DNA of 14,902 bases from Lachnospiraceae bacterium UBA3287 (GCA_002362155.1 DETN01000220.1:596-15497); one strand, 5' to 3'. Counted from the stretch's first letter, positions 7,352 through 14,020 are shown. Notes: a model not told the origin generated them from the letters alone. Program-made: numbers and translations.

Positions 7352-8269
7352 GTGAAAAAGATCAAAGAGACGGAAAAGGGATTCTACGGCTGCTTCTGGC
7401 CCATGGAAGGGAGCAGGAACTGCATGATCGCCATGCTGGGCGACGACTGTGAGGACTACATGGCAAGGTCCGCCGTCAAATGGATGCAGAAGAAGTTTCA
7501 GGTAAATGTCCTGACCCTCAGCCCCGGCCATAAGGATTACAGCCACCATAACCTGCCCATAGAGACAGTTGGCGCCGCCATTGCCTACGGAAGAGAACAG
7601 GGGATGGAGCGCTTTGCCATAGTGGGGGCCTCCACCACGGCCATGTTCGCTCTGACGGCCGCCTCTTATTACAGCGACATCACTCTGACCATTGCTCTGT
7701 CCCCCTGCGATTTCATTATGGAAGGCTTCTACAGGGGAAAACGGGACGGTATGGAGGAGTGGCCGGGAGAGGGAGAATCCACCCTGTCATGGGAGGGAAA
7801 GCCCCTGCCCTACCTGCCCTTTGTCTACCGGCATCCGGAATATGGTGAGAAAATAAAGACCCAGGCCCGCCTGGGAAAGGATATGGCCGCTTCCTCCTGG
7901 CTCTTCAACGACTCAGAGAAGGCCCATCCCCTTAAGGAAGAGGAAATGATCAAAGTGGAAAGGATCCGGGGAAGGGTCCTTATGATCGGCGCTTCGGACG
8001 ATGTGCTCTGGGAGACGGCCCGCTATATCAGGAGGATGATGAAGCGGCTGAAAAAAAGGGACCATACCTGCAGGGTAAAGGCGGTCCTTTACGAGCACGG
8101 TACCCACTTCGTCTTTCCGGAGGGCATGGTAAAGACCATGCTGCCCATAGGAGGAGAACTGATCACCAGGCTCTTTGCCGCAGGAAGGCAGTATCCGAAA
8201 GAGTGCAGGCAGACCAGGATCGATATAGACAGACAGATCTCCAGAGCCGTAAGGGCCTGGACCAGGTGA
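7352..8269 (+). CDS. Alpha/beta hydrolase, BAAT C-terminal domain family (acyl-CoA thioesterase / acyltransferase-like)
   Basis: A 305-residue serine hydrolase resembling the C-terminal catalytic half of bile acid-CoA:amino acid N-acyltransferases and acyl-CoA thioesterases. The family pattern is clear: a nucleophile elbow VGASTTA (Ser94), then LSWEGKPLPYLPF, the strand-loop ERIRGRVLMIGASDD with the acid at Asp216 or Asp217, LW after it, and EHGTHFVFPEG with the catalytic His252. The N-terminal Bile_Hydr_Trans domain of the animal enzymes is absent. No signal peptide is seen, so it is cytoplasmic. I chose GTG 7352 because CGAGG (7339-7343) lies eight bases ahead; an in-frame GTG at 7343 would add three residues but has a poor binding site. 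The nucleophile is Ser rather than the Cys of BAAT, which favours thioester hydrolysis. The substrate is unknown. The gene stands alone between its own promoter and terminator. Confidence 0.8.
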   Translation: MKKIKETEKGFYGCFWPMEGSRNCMIAMLGDDCEDYMARSAVKWMQKKFQVNVLTLSPGHKDYSHHNLPIETVGAAIAYGREQGMERFAIVGASTTAMFALTAASYYSDITLTIALSPCDFIMEGFYRGKRDGMEEWPGEGESTLSWEGKPLPYLPFVYRHPEYGEKIKTQARLGKDMAASSWLFNDSEKAHPLKEEEMIKVERIRGRVLMIGASDDVLWETARYIRRMMKRLKKRDHTCRVKAVLYEHGTHFVFPEGMVKTMLPIGGELITRLFAAGRQYPKECRQTRIDIDRQISRAVRAWTR

Positions 8270-8293
8270 TAAAAGATATAAAGCGCGGCGCAG

Positions 8294-8330
8294 AAGCCTT
8301 TCCCCGGCTGTTTCCGGGGGAAGGCTTTTT
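8294..8330 (+). terminator. Rho-independent terminator of the BAAT-family gene
   Basis: AAGCCTTTCCCCGG (8294-8307) pairs with CCGGGGGAAGGCTT (8314-8327), a 14-bp stem with a single G-T wobble and a six-base loop. The stem runs into a T run ending at 8330. It lies 24 bases behind the stop codon. Confidence 0.93.
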
Positions 8331-8391
8331 CTGGACCTTTCCATTCATGCCCTGCCTATTCCCTGGCCTGTTCTCTCTGGGAAAAGTAGAA

Positions 8392-8447
8392 GCGGGCGGG
8401 AGCCATGTAGGGTATAATAAACAGAGAAGCCCGCTACAGAGGCGGGC
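8392..8447 (+). promoter_or_regulatory. Promoter of the yciI-HAD-VOC-flavoprotein group, flanked by GC-rich repeats
   Basis: A perfect -10 box TATAAT stands at 8413-8418, but no acceptable -35 lies 16-18 bases upstream, which suggests an activator-dependent promoter. GCGGGC occurs at 8392-8397 before the box and again at 8442-8447 after it. The complement GCCCGC at 8429-8434 can form a 6-bp hairpin with the second copy right at the expected 5' end of the transcript. The copies could be an operator or an mRNA-stabilising stem. Confidence 0.5.
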
Positions 8448-8483
8448 GGTGCATGGATGAGTGTAAAAAAAGGGAGGTAAAAC

Positions 8484-8780
8484 ATGCAGTTCATGATCAA
8501 AGCCGCTGACGGCAAAGGGAAGCTTTCCAGACGCATGGAGGTCAGGCCCGCACATCTGGAAAATATGTCGAAAATAAAGGGAAAAGTCATCTGCGCAGGG
8601 GGGCTTCTGGACCAGGAAGGAAAGATGAAGGGATCTCTCATGGTCATGGAGTTCGAGAGCAAAGCGCTTCTGGAGGAGTATCTGAAGAGCGAACCCTATA
8701 TCACGGAAGGGGTATGGGAGAAGGTCGAAGTGGAGCAGATGAACGTGGTCCTTTTAAACGGGGAAAAGTACCTTCCGTAA
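8484..8780 (+). CDS. YciI-like (YCII-related domain) protein
   Basis: A 98-residue protein with the dimeric alpha-beta barrel YCII fold. Visible features are an N-terminal strand with RPAHLENM (His24, the conserved family histidine), CAGGLLDQEGKMKGSLMVMEF in the middle and SEPYITEGVWEKVEV near the end. The last is equivalent to the usual DPY.xxG(V/L)W stretch, with Glu70 in the place of the common Asp. The family holds small enzymes with ring-cleaving or dehalogenating chemistry and many members of unknown role. A very good ribosome binding site (GGGAGGT, 8472-8478) precedes the ATG. It is the first gene of a probable four-gene operon; the HAD gene follows 45 bases later. The family call is firm, the reaction unknown. 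Confidence 0.85.
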   Translation: MQFMIKAADGKGKLSRRMEVRPAHLENMSKIKGKVICAGGLLDQEGKMKGSLMVMEFESKALLEEYLKSEPYITEGVWEKVEVEQMNVVLLNGEKYLP

Positions 8781-8825
8781 GAGAATGTAAATAAACCGGC
8801 AGGCAGCATGAAAGGAAGAGGATCC

Positions 8826-9500
8826 ATGAAGAGAAAATCCGCTCTGCCCTCAGATCGGGACATAAAGGGAGTGATCCTGGATATAGACGGCGTTCTTCTG
8901 GATTCCCTGGAGATCTGGAAGGATCTGGGCAGGAGATATCTGAAAAGCAGGGGCATAGAAGCAGGAGAGGAGCTGGAAGAGGTCCTGGAGACCATGAGCA
9001 TGGAGGAAGGGGCAGGCTGGCTGAAGAAGAACTATCTTCCGGAAAGCACCCTCTCTGACATCCTTTCCGGTCTGGAGGAACTGCTGCGGGACTACTATTT
9101 CTTTGAAGTTACGGACATGCCGGGAGCGAAAGACCTTCTGCGGGCTCTTAAGGATAAAGGGATCCGGATCACGGCCGCCACCCTGAGCCCCAAAGATCTG
9201 GTGGAAAGAGCGCTGGAAAGGAACGGCCTTACAGGATATATAGAGAGGATTTTTACCACCGGGGAACTGGGAGAAGGCAAGAAATCTTCCTTCATTTACG
9301 ATACGGCGGCAGACTTTATGGGCCTTGAAAGAGGGGAGATCCTCGTGGCTGAGGATTCCCTCTATGCTCTGGAAACGGCTGCTGAGGCAGGCTATCACAC
9401 AGCCTGGATCCGGTCCGGAGAAGATCATGAAGGCGGGGAAAAAACAGCACAGATCTGTTTGGAAGACCTGCGGGAGGCCCTTGCTCCTGCGGGATCGTAA
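8826..9500 (+). CDS. HAD-superfamily phosphatase (beta-phosphoglucomutase-like)
   Basis: A 224-residue haloacid dehalogenase family hydrolase that would remove or move a phosphate on a small metabolite. Motif I is DIDGVLLDS (Asp19 nucleophile, Asp21 general acid) and motif II AATLS (about 117-121). The motif III lysine is in GEGKKSS (152/153), and motif IV is VAEDS (Glu176-Asp177). The helical cap lies between motifs I and II (about 28-95), placing it with beta-phosphoglucomutase / phosphoglycolate phosphatase-like enzymes. I chose ATG 8826 because AAGGAAGAGGA (8812-8822) stands directly before it. An in-frame ATG at 8808 would add six residues but has no binding site. The substrate is not evident. 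The gene sits between the YciI-like and VOC genes in the same presumed transcript. Confidence 0.88.
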   Translation: MKRKSALPSDRDIKGVILDIDGVLLDSLEIWKDLGRRYLKSRGIEAGEELEEVLETMSMEEGAGWLKKNYLPESTLSDILSGLEELLRDYYFFEVTDMPGAKDLLRALKDKGIRITAATLSPKDLVERALERNGLTGYIERIFTTGELGEGKKSSFIYDTAADFMGLERGEILVAEDSLYALETAAEAGYHTAWIRSGEDHEGGEKTAQICLEDLREALAPAGS

Positions 9501-9517
9501 AGGAGAAGCATACCGAA

Positions 9518-9886
9518 ATGAAGCTTAAGAATGTAGTGATCGCTGTAAGGGACCCTGAAAGGGCCTGCCGTTTCTACCATGACCTGTTCGGTCTTCAGAT
9601 CCTGCAGGACATGGGAGGAAATGTGATCCTGACGGAAGGCCTGGTCCTGCAGGATGAGAAGATCTGGAGTAAGACCCTGGGCAGAGAGATCCTGGGAGAG
9701 AATAATGCCTGCGAGCTTTATTTTGAGGAGCCCCGCCTGGAAGAGTTCAGGGAAAAGCTGGAAAGGATATATCCGGAGGTAAGGTATGTCACACCTCTGA
9801 CAGAAGACGTCCCCGGACGGAAGGTCCTGCGTTTCTACGATCCGGACGGACACCTGATCGAAGTGGGGACGCCGCCCGGCAGGTAA
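9518..9886 (+). CDS. VOC (glyoxalase/bleomycin resistance fold) protein
   Basis: A 122-residue single-domain protein of the vicinal oxygen chelate superfamily. It shows the two beta-alpha-beta-beta-beta repeats: VVIAVRDPERACRFYHDLFG at the start and VLRFYDPDGHLIEVGTP at the end. The latter carries the usual terminal metal-binding glutamate (Glu115), and CELYF (Glu66) provides another possible ligand. The position normally filled by the first histidine ligand reads Asn5, so metal binding may be altered or absent. AGGAGA at 9501-9506, overlapping the end of the HAD gene, serves as a somewhat distant ribosome binding site (11 bases). The 17-base gap to the HAD gene supports cotranscription. Possible roles include a lyase, an isomerase or a binding protein; the substrate is unknown. 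Confidence 0.88.
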   Translation: MKLKNVVIAVRDPERACRFYHDLFGLQILQDMGGNVILTEGLVLQDEKIWSKTLGREILGENNACELYFEEPRLEEFREKLERIYPEVRYVTPLTEDVPGRKVLRFYDPDGHLIEVGTPPGR

Positions 9887-9940
9887 AAAACGGAAGGCAG
9901 GATGCTCAGTCTGAGATAAAAAAATGGGGAGGGAGCAGCT

Positions 9941-11212
9941 ATGAAAATCCTGATTGTCAACGGAAGTCCCAAGGGGGACCACAGTATTACGCTTCATACC
10001 TGTCTGTATATACAGAAGCATTTCCCGCGGCATGACTTTGAAGTCCTGCACGCGGGTCAGAAATCGGCAGCCCTCTTAAAGGACCTTTCTCCTCTGACGG
10101 AAAAGATGAAAGAAGCGGATCTGATCCTCTTTTCCTATCCCGTCTATACTTTTCTGGTCCCTTCCCAGCTCCACGTCCTCATCGAAAAGATGAAGGAGGA
10201 AAAGCTTTCCTTCGAAGGAAAATACATGACCCAGGTCACCACCTCCAAGCATTTCTACGATGTGACGGCCCACAGGTTCATGGAGGAAAACTGCAGAGAC
10301 CTCGGTATGATCTGCCTGCCCGGCCTTTCCGCTGACATGGAGGATCTTTTAAGTGAAAAGGGCAGGAAGCAGGCCCTGGAGTTCTTCCGGAACGTGTGCT
10401 GGCGCATGAGAGGAAAACCGGATCTGCCTGTGAAAAAGGGCCCTTTTGAAATCGTGATCGTGACGGATCTGAAAAAAGAGGACAGGGAGCTTGGGGAGAA
10501 GATCTCTCTGCTTAAGGACTGCCTTCCAGGCATGCGGGTCCGGGTGGAAAACCTCCGGGACTTTCCCTTTGCCGGGGGCTGTATCGGCTGCATGAACTGC
10601 GCCCCGGACGGGAAATGCATCTATCAGGACGGCTTTGACACTTACCTGAGGGAGAAAATCCAGAGGGCGGACGCCATCGTATATGCCTTTACCGTCAGGG
10701 ACCATTCCATGGGATCCCTCTTCAAAATGTACGATGACCGCCAGTTCTGCAACGGCCACAGGACAGTGACGGCGGGCTCTCCCATGGCCTATATCGTAAA
10801 CGGAGATCTTTCCCGAGAGGAAAATCTCCGACTGCTGCTGAAGGCCAGGGCCGACATGGGAGGAAACTTTCTTGCGGGCATCGGGACGGACGAAGCCTCC
10901 GTCCGGGATACGGCCAGTTGCCTTACTTATGCCCTGAAGACGGACTATCAGGTCCCCCGGACCTTCTATGGGGTGGGAGGCTCCAGGATCTTCAGAGACC
11001 TGATCTTCCAGATGCAGGGCTTTATGAAAGCGGACCATAAGTTCTTTAAACAGCATGGCCTCTACGATTTCCCCCAGAAAAGAAAGGGGACCATCCTGGG
11101 CATGTATCTGGCAGGGGCCCTCTTTTCGAACGATAAGCTGCGGAAAAAGGCCGCTCCTCAGATCCGGGAGGGCATGATCGGCAGCTATCGGAAGGTCCTG
11201 AAAGATTTCTGA
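9941..11212 (+). CDS. NAD(P)H-dependent oxidoreductase with two flavodoxin-like domains and an iron-sulfur flavoprotein cysteine motif
   Basis: A 423-residue protein made of two flavodoxin-like halves. The first (about 1-165) starts ILIVNGSPKG, the FMN phosphate loop of NADPH-dependent FMN reductases, and has LILFSYPVYTFLVPSQL, a typical flavin-contacting loop. The second (about 168-350) starts with a degenerate strand-loop (EIVIVTDLKKED) that lacks the GSP motif. It does carry CIGCMNCAPDGKC (Cys214, 217, 220, 226), spaced CX2CX2CX5C as in the 4Fe-4S motif of iron-sulfur flavoproteins. After about 350, a basic C-terminal segment with a short hydrophobic stretch (GTILGMYLAGALF) follows. GGGGAGGGA precedes ATG 9941 by six bases. 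It probably transfers electrons in the cytoplasm of an anaerobe; donor and acceptor are unknown. It is the last gene of the yciI group. Confidence 0.82.
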   Translation: MKILIVNGSPKGDHSITLHTCLYIQKHFPRHDFEVLHAGQKSAALLKDLSPLTEKMKEADLILFSYPVYTFLVPSQLHVLIEKMKEEKLSFEGKYMTQVTTSKHFYDVTAHRFMEENCRDLGMICLPGLSADMEDLLSEKGRKQALEFFRNVCWRMRGKPDLPVKKGPFEIVIVTDLKKEDRELGEKISLLKDCLPGMRVRVENLRDFPFAGGCIGCMNCAPDGKCIYQDGFDTYLREKIQRADAIVYAFTVRDHSMGSLFKMYDDRQFCNGHRTVTAGSPMAYIVNGDLSREENLRLLLKARADMGGNFLAGIGTDEASVRDTASCLTYALKTDYQVPRTFYGVGGSRIFRDLIFQMQGFMKADHKFFKQHGLYDFPQKRKGTILGMYLAGALFSNDKLRKKAAPQIREGMIGSYRKVLKDF

Positions 11213-11235
11213 TCCGGCTGTTTTCCGGCCGGATC
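11211..11235 (+). other. Hairpin overlapping the flavoprotein stop codon and the next promoter
   Basis: GATCCGGC (11211-11218) pairs exactly with GCCGGATC (11228-11235) around a nine-base loop containing TTTT. It begins inside the stop codon of the upstream gene. No T run follows the stem, so it is at best a weak terminator; it may instead be a symmetrical protein-binding site next to the -10 box at 11244. Confidence 0.45.
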
Positions 11236-11249
11236 CCATGTGGTACAAT
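11221..11249 (+). promoter_or_regulatory. Probable extended -10 promoter of the beta-CASP gene
   Basis: TACAAT (11244-11249) is preceded by TGG (11241-11243), an extended -10 element. The -35 position 17 bases upstream reads TTTTCC, a poor match and located in the hairpin loop. The start site would lie roughly 25 bases before the gene's ATG. Confidence 0.5.
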
Positions 11250-11281
11250 ACCTGCACTTAGTTTGCAAGCGAGGATTACGT

Positions 11282-13828
11282 ATGGATTTTTATTTTGCGG
11301 GCGGCGCCATGGAAGTCGGCGGCAGCTGCATTTATGTCAGAACAGGGGATAAGGGAATCCTGATGGACTCCGGGATCCGCCAGGGAGGAGCTTCCGAAAA
11401 GCTGCCGGACCTGAGGGGGATCCAGGAAAGGGGAGGAGTGGACCTGATCCTGGTCAGCCATGCCCACATGGACCACACAGGGTCTCTTCCCGTCATCAGC
11501 AAGGCCTATCCCGGGGCCAGGATCTACATGACCTCCATGGCCATGGACCAGACCAGAGTCCTTTTATTTGATTCTTTAAAGCTCATGGACAGGAAGGAAG
11601 AGGAGATCCCCCAGTACTCCCGGGAGGATGTGGAGGCCATGCTGAAAAGGATCGTTCCCATCCATTACCAGCAGGAGATCAGCCTGCCGGAGCTGGATAT
11701 GAAGCTGACAGCCTATCCGGCGGGCCATATAGCGGGGGCGGCCTGTCTTTACCTGCAGACCCCGGAAGGCAGTATCTTTTATTCCGGAGACGTTTCCGGC
11801 TTTGCCCAGCAGACCATAGAAGGGATCGGCATTCCCAGGCTCAGGCCCGACGTGGTGCTTCTGGAGTCCACCTATGGCGACAGGCTCCATGCCTCCAGGA
11901 CCCTGGAGGAGAACCGTCTGGTCCAGACAGTTGCGCAGTGTGCGGAGAAGGGCATGAAAGTCCTGATTCCGGCCTTTGCCCTGGGCAGGTCCCAGGAAGT
12001 CCTGCTGATCCTGAAAAAAGCCATGCAGGATAAGGCCATTCCTGCCATCCCTGTCTACGTGGACGGCATGGTCAGGGATATGAACCGGGTCTATAAGACC
12101 AATCCCACCTTCCTGAAGCGGAACCTGGCAAGACGCATCATGAAGGGGGACGAGCCCTTCTATACCGAATGGATCCGGGAGGTGGGGACCGGCGAGGACC
12201 GGAACGCCCTGACGGAAATGCCCGGCCCCGCCGTATTCGTTGCCAGTTCCGGCATGCTCTCGGGAGGTCCCAGCATCATGTACGCCAAAAAGCTGCTTCC
12301 CCGGGAGGACGCCTGCGTCGTCCTCACAGGCTATCAGGACGAAGAGTCTCCGGGCAGACTTCTTTTAAATCTGCTGGATGGCGATAAGGACAGGGAAGGA
12401 GAGACCGAAAGGCGGGTCACCCTGGACGGGACGTCCGTCCCTGTGAAGGCGGGAGTCGTCATGGTAGGGCTTTCCGCCCACGCGGACCAGTCGGACCTGT
12501 GCGGCATCGTGGAGAGGGTATCCGGCAGAAGAGTCATCCTGGTCCACGGCAGCGCAGGGGCCATCAGCGCCCTGGGAGAGCAGCTCTCCTCGGACGTGCG
12601 CCGGCAGATCTGGCAGCCTTCGGACGGTGAAACGGTCAGCATTCAGATGCGGGGGAAAAGGCAGCAGATTTCGGACCTTCAGGACCATATGAACTGCAGG
12701 GTATTCGAAGGGGAGGGAGAAGATCCCCTCCGCCTCTGGGACTTTGTCCGTACCAGATACAGGGGCAGGGGTCTGACCATCCGCCAGCTCATGTACCTCT
12801 GGTTCGGCAGAGAGGACGCCCTTTCGGAGGAAGAACTGCAGAAGTTCCAGGAGGACCTTCTTGCCAGCGGTTTCTTTGACCGCCATCCCAAAAGGCTGTA
12901 TCTGTTCCTTCCCAGGGAGGAAGAGGACCTGCGGGCCCTGAAGGAAAAAGGGGAGCCTACGGTCCAGGACGTGGAAGCAGGCGTAAGAAGCCTTCTGGAT
13001 GGCCGGATCGCCTGCCCTGTCCGGAAGATCGGCTATCATACAGGAGAAAAGAAGGCCGTCCTGACGGTGGACTTTCCGGATGCCATGGATCCGGGACTGA
13101 TTCTGGAAATATCGGAAAAACTGCAGGGAGACCTTGGATGGACCCTGGAACTGAAGGGCACCATGAACAATGCCAGGGCGGAGATGCTGCTCAACGGGCT
13201 CTTTCCCGGCAGGTGCGGCCGGATCTCTTACTATCCCGAAAGAAAGACCTGTCAGATCAGTCTTCTGAAAAAGGAAGAAGGAGACCGGGAGAAGGCCCTT
13301 TCTTTTGAAAAGACCACGGGATGGAAACTGGAGATCCCCGGAGAGGAGTCCTCCAAGGCACCTCTTTCCCAGGCTGCATCGATACCCCTTCCGGGAGAGA
13401 GTCCCCGCTGGTTCCTTCCGGCAGAGGGAGCAGAGAGGGCAGAGCAGAACCTTGCCTTTTCCCTGGTGGACCAGTTCTTTGAGGAAAGCCCTGTAAAGCC
13501 CGGCAAAAAAGGAAGAAAGAACGATCAGAACGGAGTATATCTGGAGCTTTCCTTCATATCGCCTGAACTGGGAGAGCGGTGCGCTCCCATTCTGGAAGAG
13601 GCCGCTCTCCGGACCGGCTGGAGGGTCCACATCAGTGAAAGCGTCAACCAGGCCCAGCTGACGGTGATCGCGGCAGGCCTCTGTTCTTCCTATGGCGTGC
13701 TCCAGGAAAAGATCGCCTATCTGCCGGCGCTCAGAGCTGTCCGCATAAAGAACGCCCCGCAGACGCCGGTGCCGGATCAGATGCGGGAGGAATTCCTGAA
13801 ACATACGGGGCTTCCCCTGATCGATTAG
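11282..13828 (+). CDS. MBL-fold beta-CASP metallo-hydrolase (predicted ribonuclease) with long duplicated C-terminal extension
   Basis: An 848-residue protein. Residues 1 to about 460 form a complete metallo-beta-lactamase / beta-CASP core of the CPSF73 type. It has DSG (Asp29), HAHMDH (60-65), AGH (His149), SGD (Asp170), motif A LEST (Glu195), motif B GLSAHAD (His400) and motif C LVHG (His422). FALGRSQE and SSGMLSGGP match the RNA-specificity part, so a zinc-dependent nuclease acting on RNA is predicted. The next 390 residues are unusual: a winged-helix-like segment (about 482-545) and two related modules at 590-684 and 750-847, joined by a low-complexity linker. ATG 11282 is chosen because GAGGA lies six bases ahead and the family N-terminus (DFYFAGGAMEVGGS) starts there; the in-frame GTG 11240 overlaps the promoter. 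No terminator is seen behind it. Confidence 0.9.
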   Translation: MDFYFAGGAMEVGGSCIYVRTGDKGILMDSGIRQGGASEKLPDLRGIQERGGVDLILVSHAHMDHTGSLPVISKAYPGARIYMTSMAMDQTRVLLFDSLKLMDRKEEEIPQYSREDVEAMLKRIVPIHYQQEISLPELDMKLTAYPAGHIAGAACLYLQTPEGSIFYSGDVSGFAQQTIEGIGIPRLRPDVVLLESTYGDRLHASRTLEENRLVQTVAQCAEKGMKVLIPAFALGRSQEVLLILKKAMQDKAIPAIPVYVDGMVRDMNRVYKTNPTFLKRNLARRIMKGDEPFYTEWIREVGTGEDRNALTEMPGPAVFVASSGMLSGGPSIMYAKKLLPREDACVVLTGYQDEESPGRLLLNLLDGDKDREGETERRVTLDGTSVPVKAGVVMVGLSAHADQSDLCGIVERVSGRRVILVHGSAGAISALGEQLSSDVRRQIWQPSDGETVSIQMRGKRQQISDLQDHMNCRVFEGEGEDPLRLWDFVRTRYRGRGLTIRQLMYLWFGREDALSEEELQKFQEDLLASGFFDRHPKRLYLFLPREEEDLRALKEKGEPTVQDVEAGVRSLLDGRIACPVRKIGYHTGEKKAVLTVDFPDAMDPGLILEISEKLQGDLGWTLELKGTMNNARAEMLLNGLFPGRCGRISYYPERKTCQISLLKKEEGDREKALSFEKTTGWKLEIPGEESSKAPLSQAASIPLPGESPRWFLPAEGAERAEQNLAFSLVDQFFEESPVKPGKKGRKNDQNGVYLELSFISPELGERCAPILEEAALRTGWRVHISESVNQAQLTVIAAGLCSSYGVLQEKIAYLPALRAVRIKNAPQTPVPDQMREEFLKHTGLPLID
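13049..13333 (+). repeat. Repeat module A in the tail of the beta-CASP protein
   Basis: This encodes residues 590-684. Landmarks in order are a hydrophobic strand VLTVDFP, a helix ending in GW, a strand TLELKGTMNNAR with an Asn-x-Ala pattern, a strand ISYYPERKTCQIS, and a closing helix-strand FEKTTGWKLEI. Module B shows the same order and spacing at the protein level; the DNA of the two copies is not noticeably similar, so the duplication is old. Confidence 0.6.
13529..13822 (+). repeat. Repeat module B in the tail of the beta-CASP protein
   Basis: This encodes residues 750-847, with YLELSFIS, a helix ending in TGW, RVHISESVNQAQ, IAYLPALRAVRIK and FLKHTGLPLI. These match module A landmark for landmark. 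The copy closes one residue before the protein's C-terminus. A linker rich in charged residues and proline (about 685-749) separates the copies. Confidence 0.6.
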
Positions 13829-14020
13829 AAAAGGGCCAGGTGCCGTCAGGCGTCCGGACAGGAGGAAACAGGACTGCAGCGGTGACAGATGCGCAGTTCA
13901 GGGATCCGTTTTTTAACAACAGGAGATAGTGCAACCTCAGGTTGCGGAAAGGCAAACGGAGATTGGTGGAAAAAGCGGGGCCCGGGCATTACACTTCCTC
14001 TTAGAAGGGAGGAACATAAA
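13829..14020 (+). other. Gene-free stretch before the Xre gene, with a short dyad
   Basis: These 192 bases hold no convincing gene, terminator or promoter. The exact dyad GCAACC-TCA-GGTTGC (13931-13945) is the only clear structure; it could be an operator for the Xre regulator behind it or a small hairpin. A T6 run at 13910-13915 has no good stem in front. The frame from ATG 13889 joins the Xre frame but has no fitting ribosome binding site and reads like untranslated leader. Confidence 0.4.

Noticed and set aside
11240..11281. Upstream GTG start for the beta-CASP protein
   Set aside because: The added 14 residues would overlap the -10 box and lack a ribosome binding site; ATG 11282 has GAGGA six bases ahead and begins with the family N-terminus.
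12365..13804. Minus-strand open frame of 479 codons
   Set aside because: It is antisense to the tail of the beta-CASP gene, whose strand is fixed by its core and the two repeat modules. It has no recognisable domain.
13910..13915. T6 run as a terminator for the beta-CASP gene
   Set aside because: No stem of useful length precedes it.
13889..14020. N-terminal extension of the Xre protein from ATG 13889
   Set aside because: There is no suitably spaced binding site, the residues resemble no domain, and a strong binding site directly precedes ATG 14021, where the HTH domain begins.
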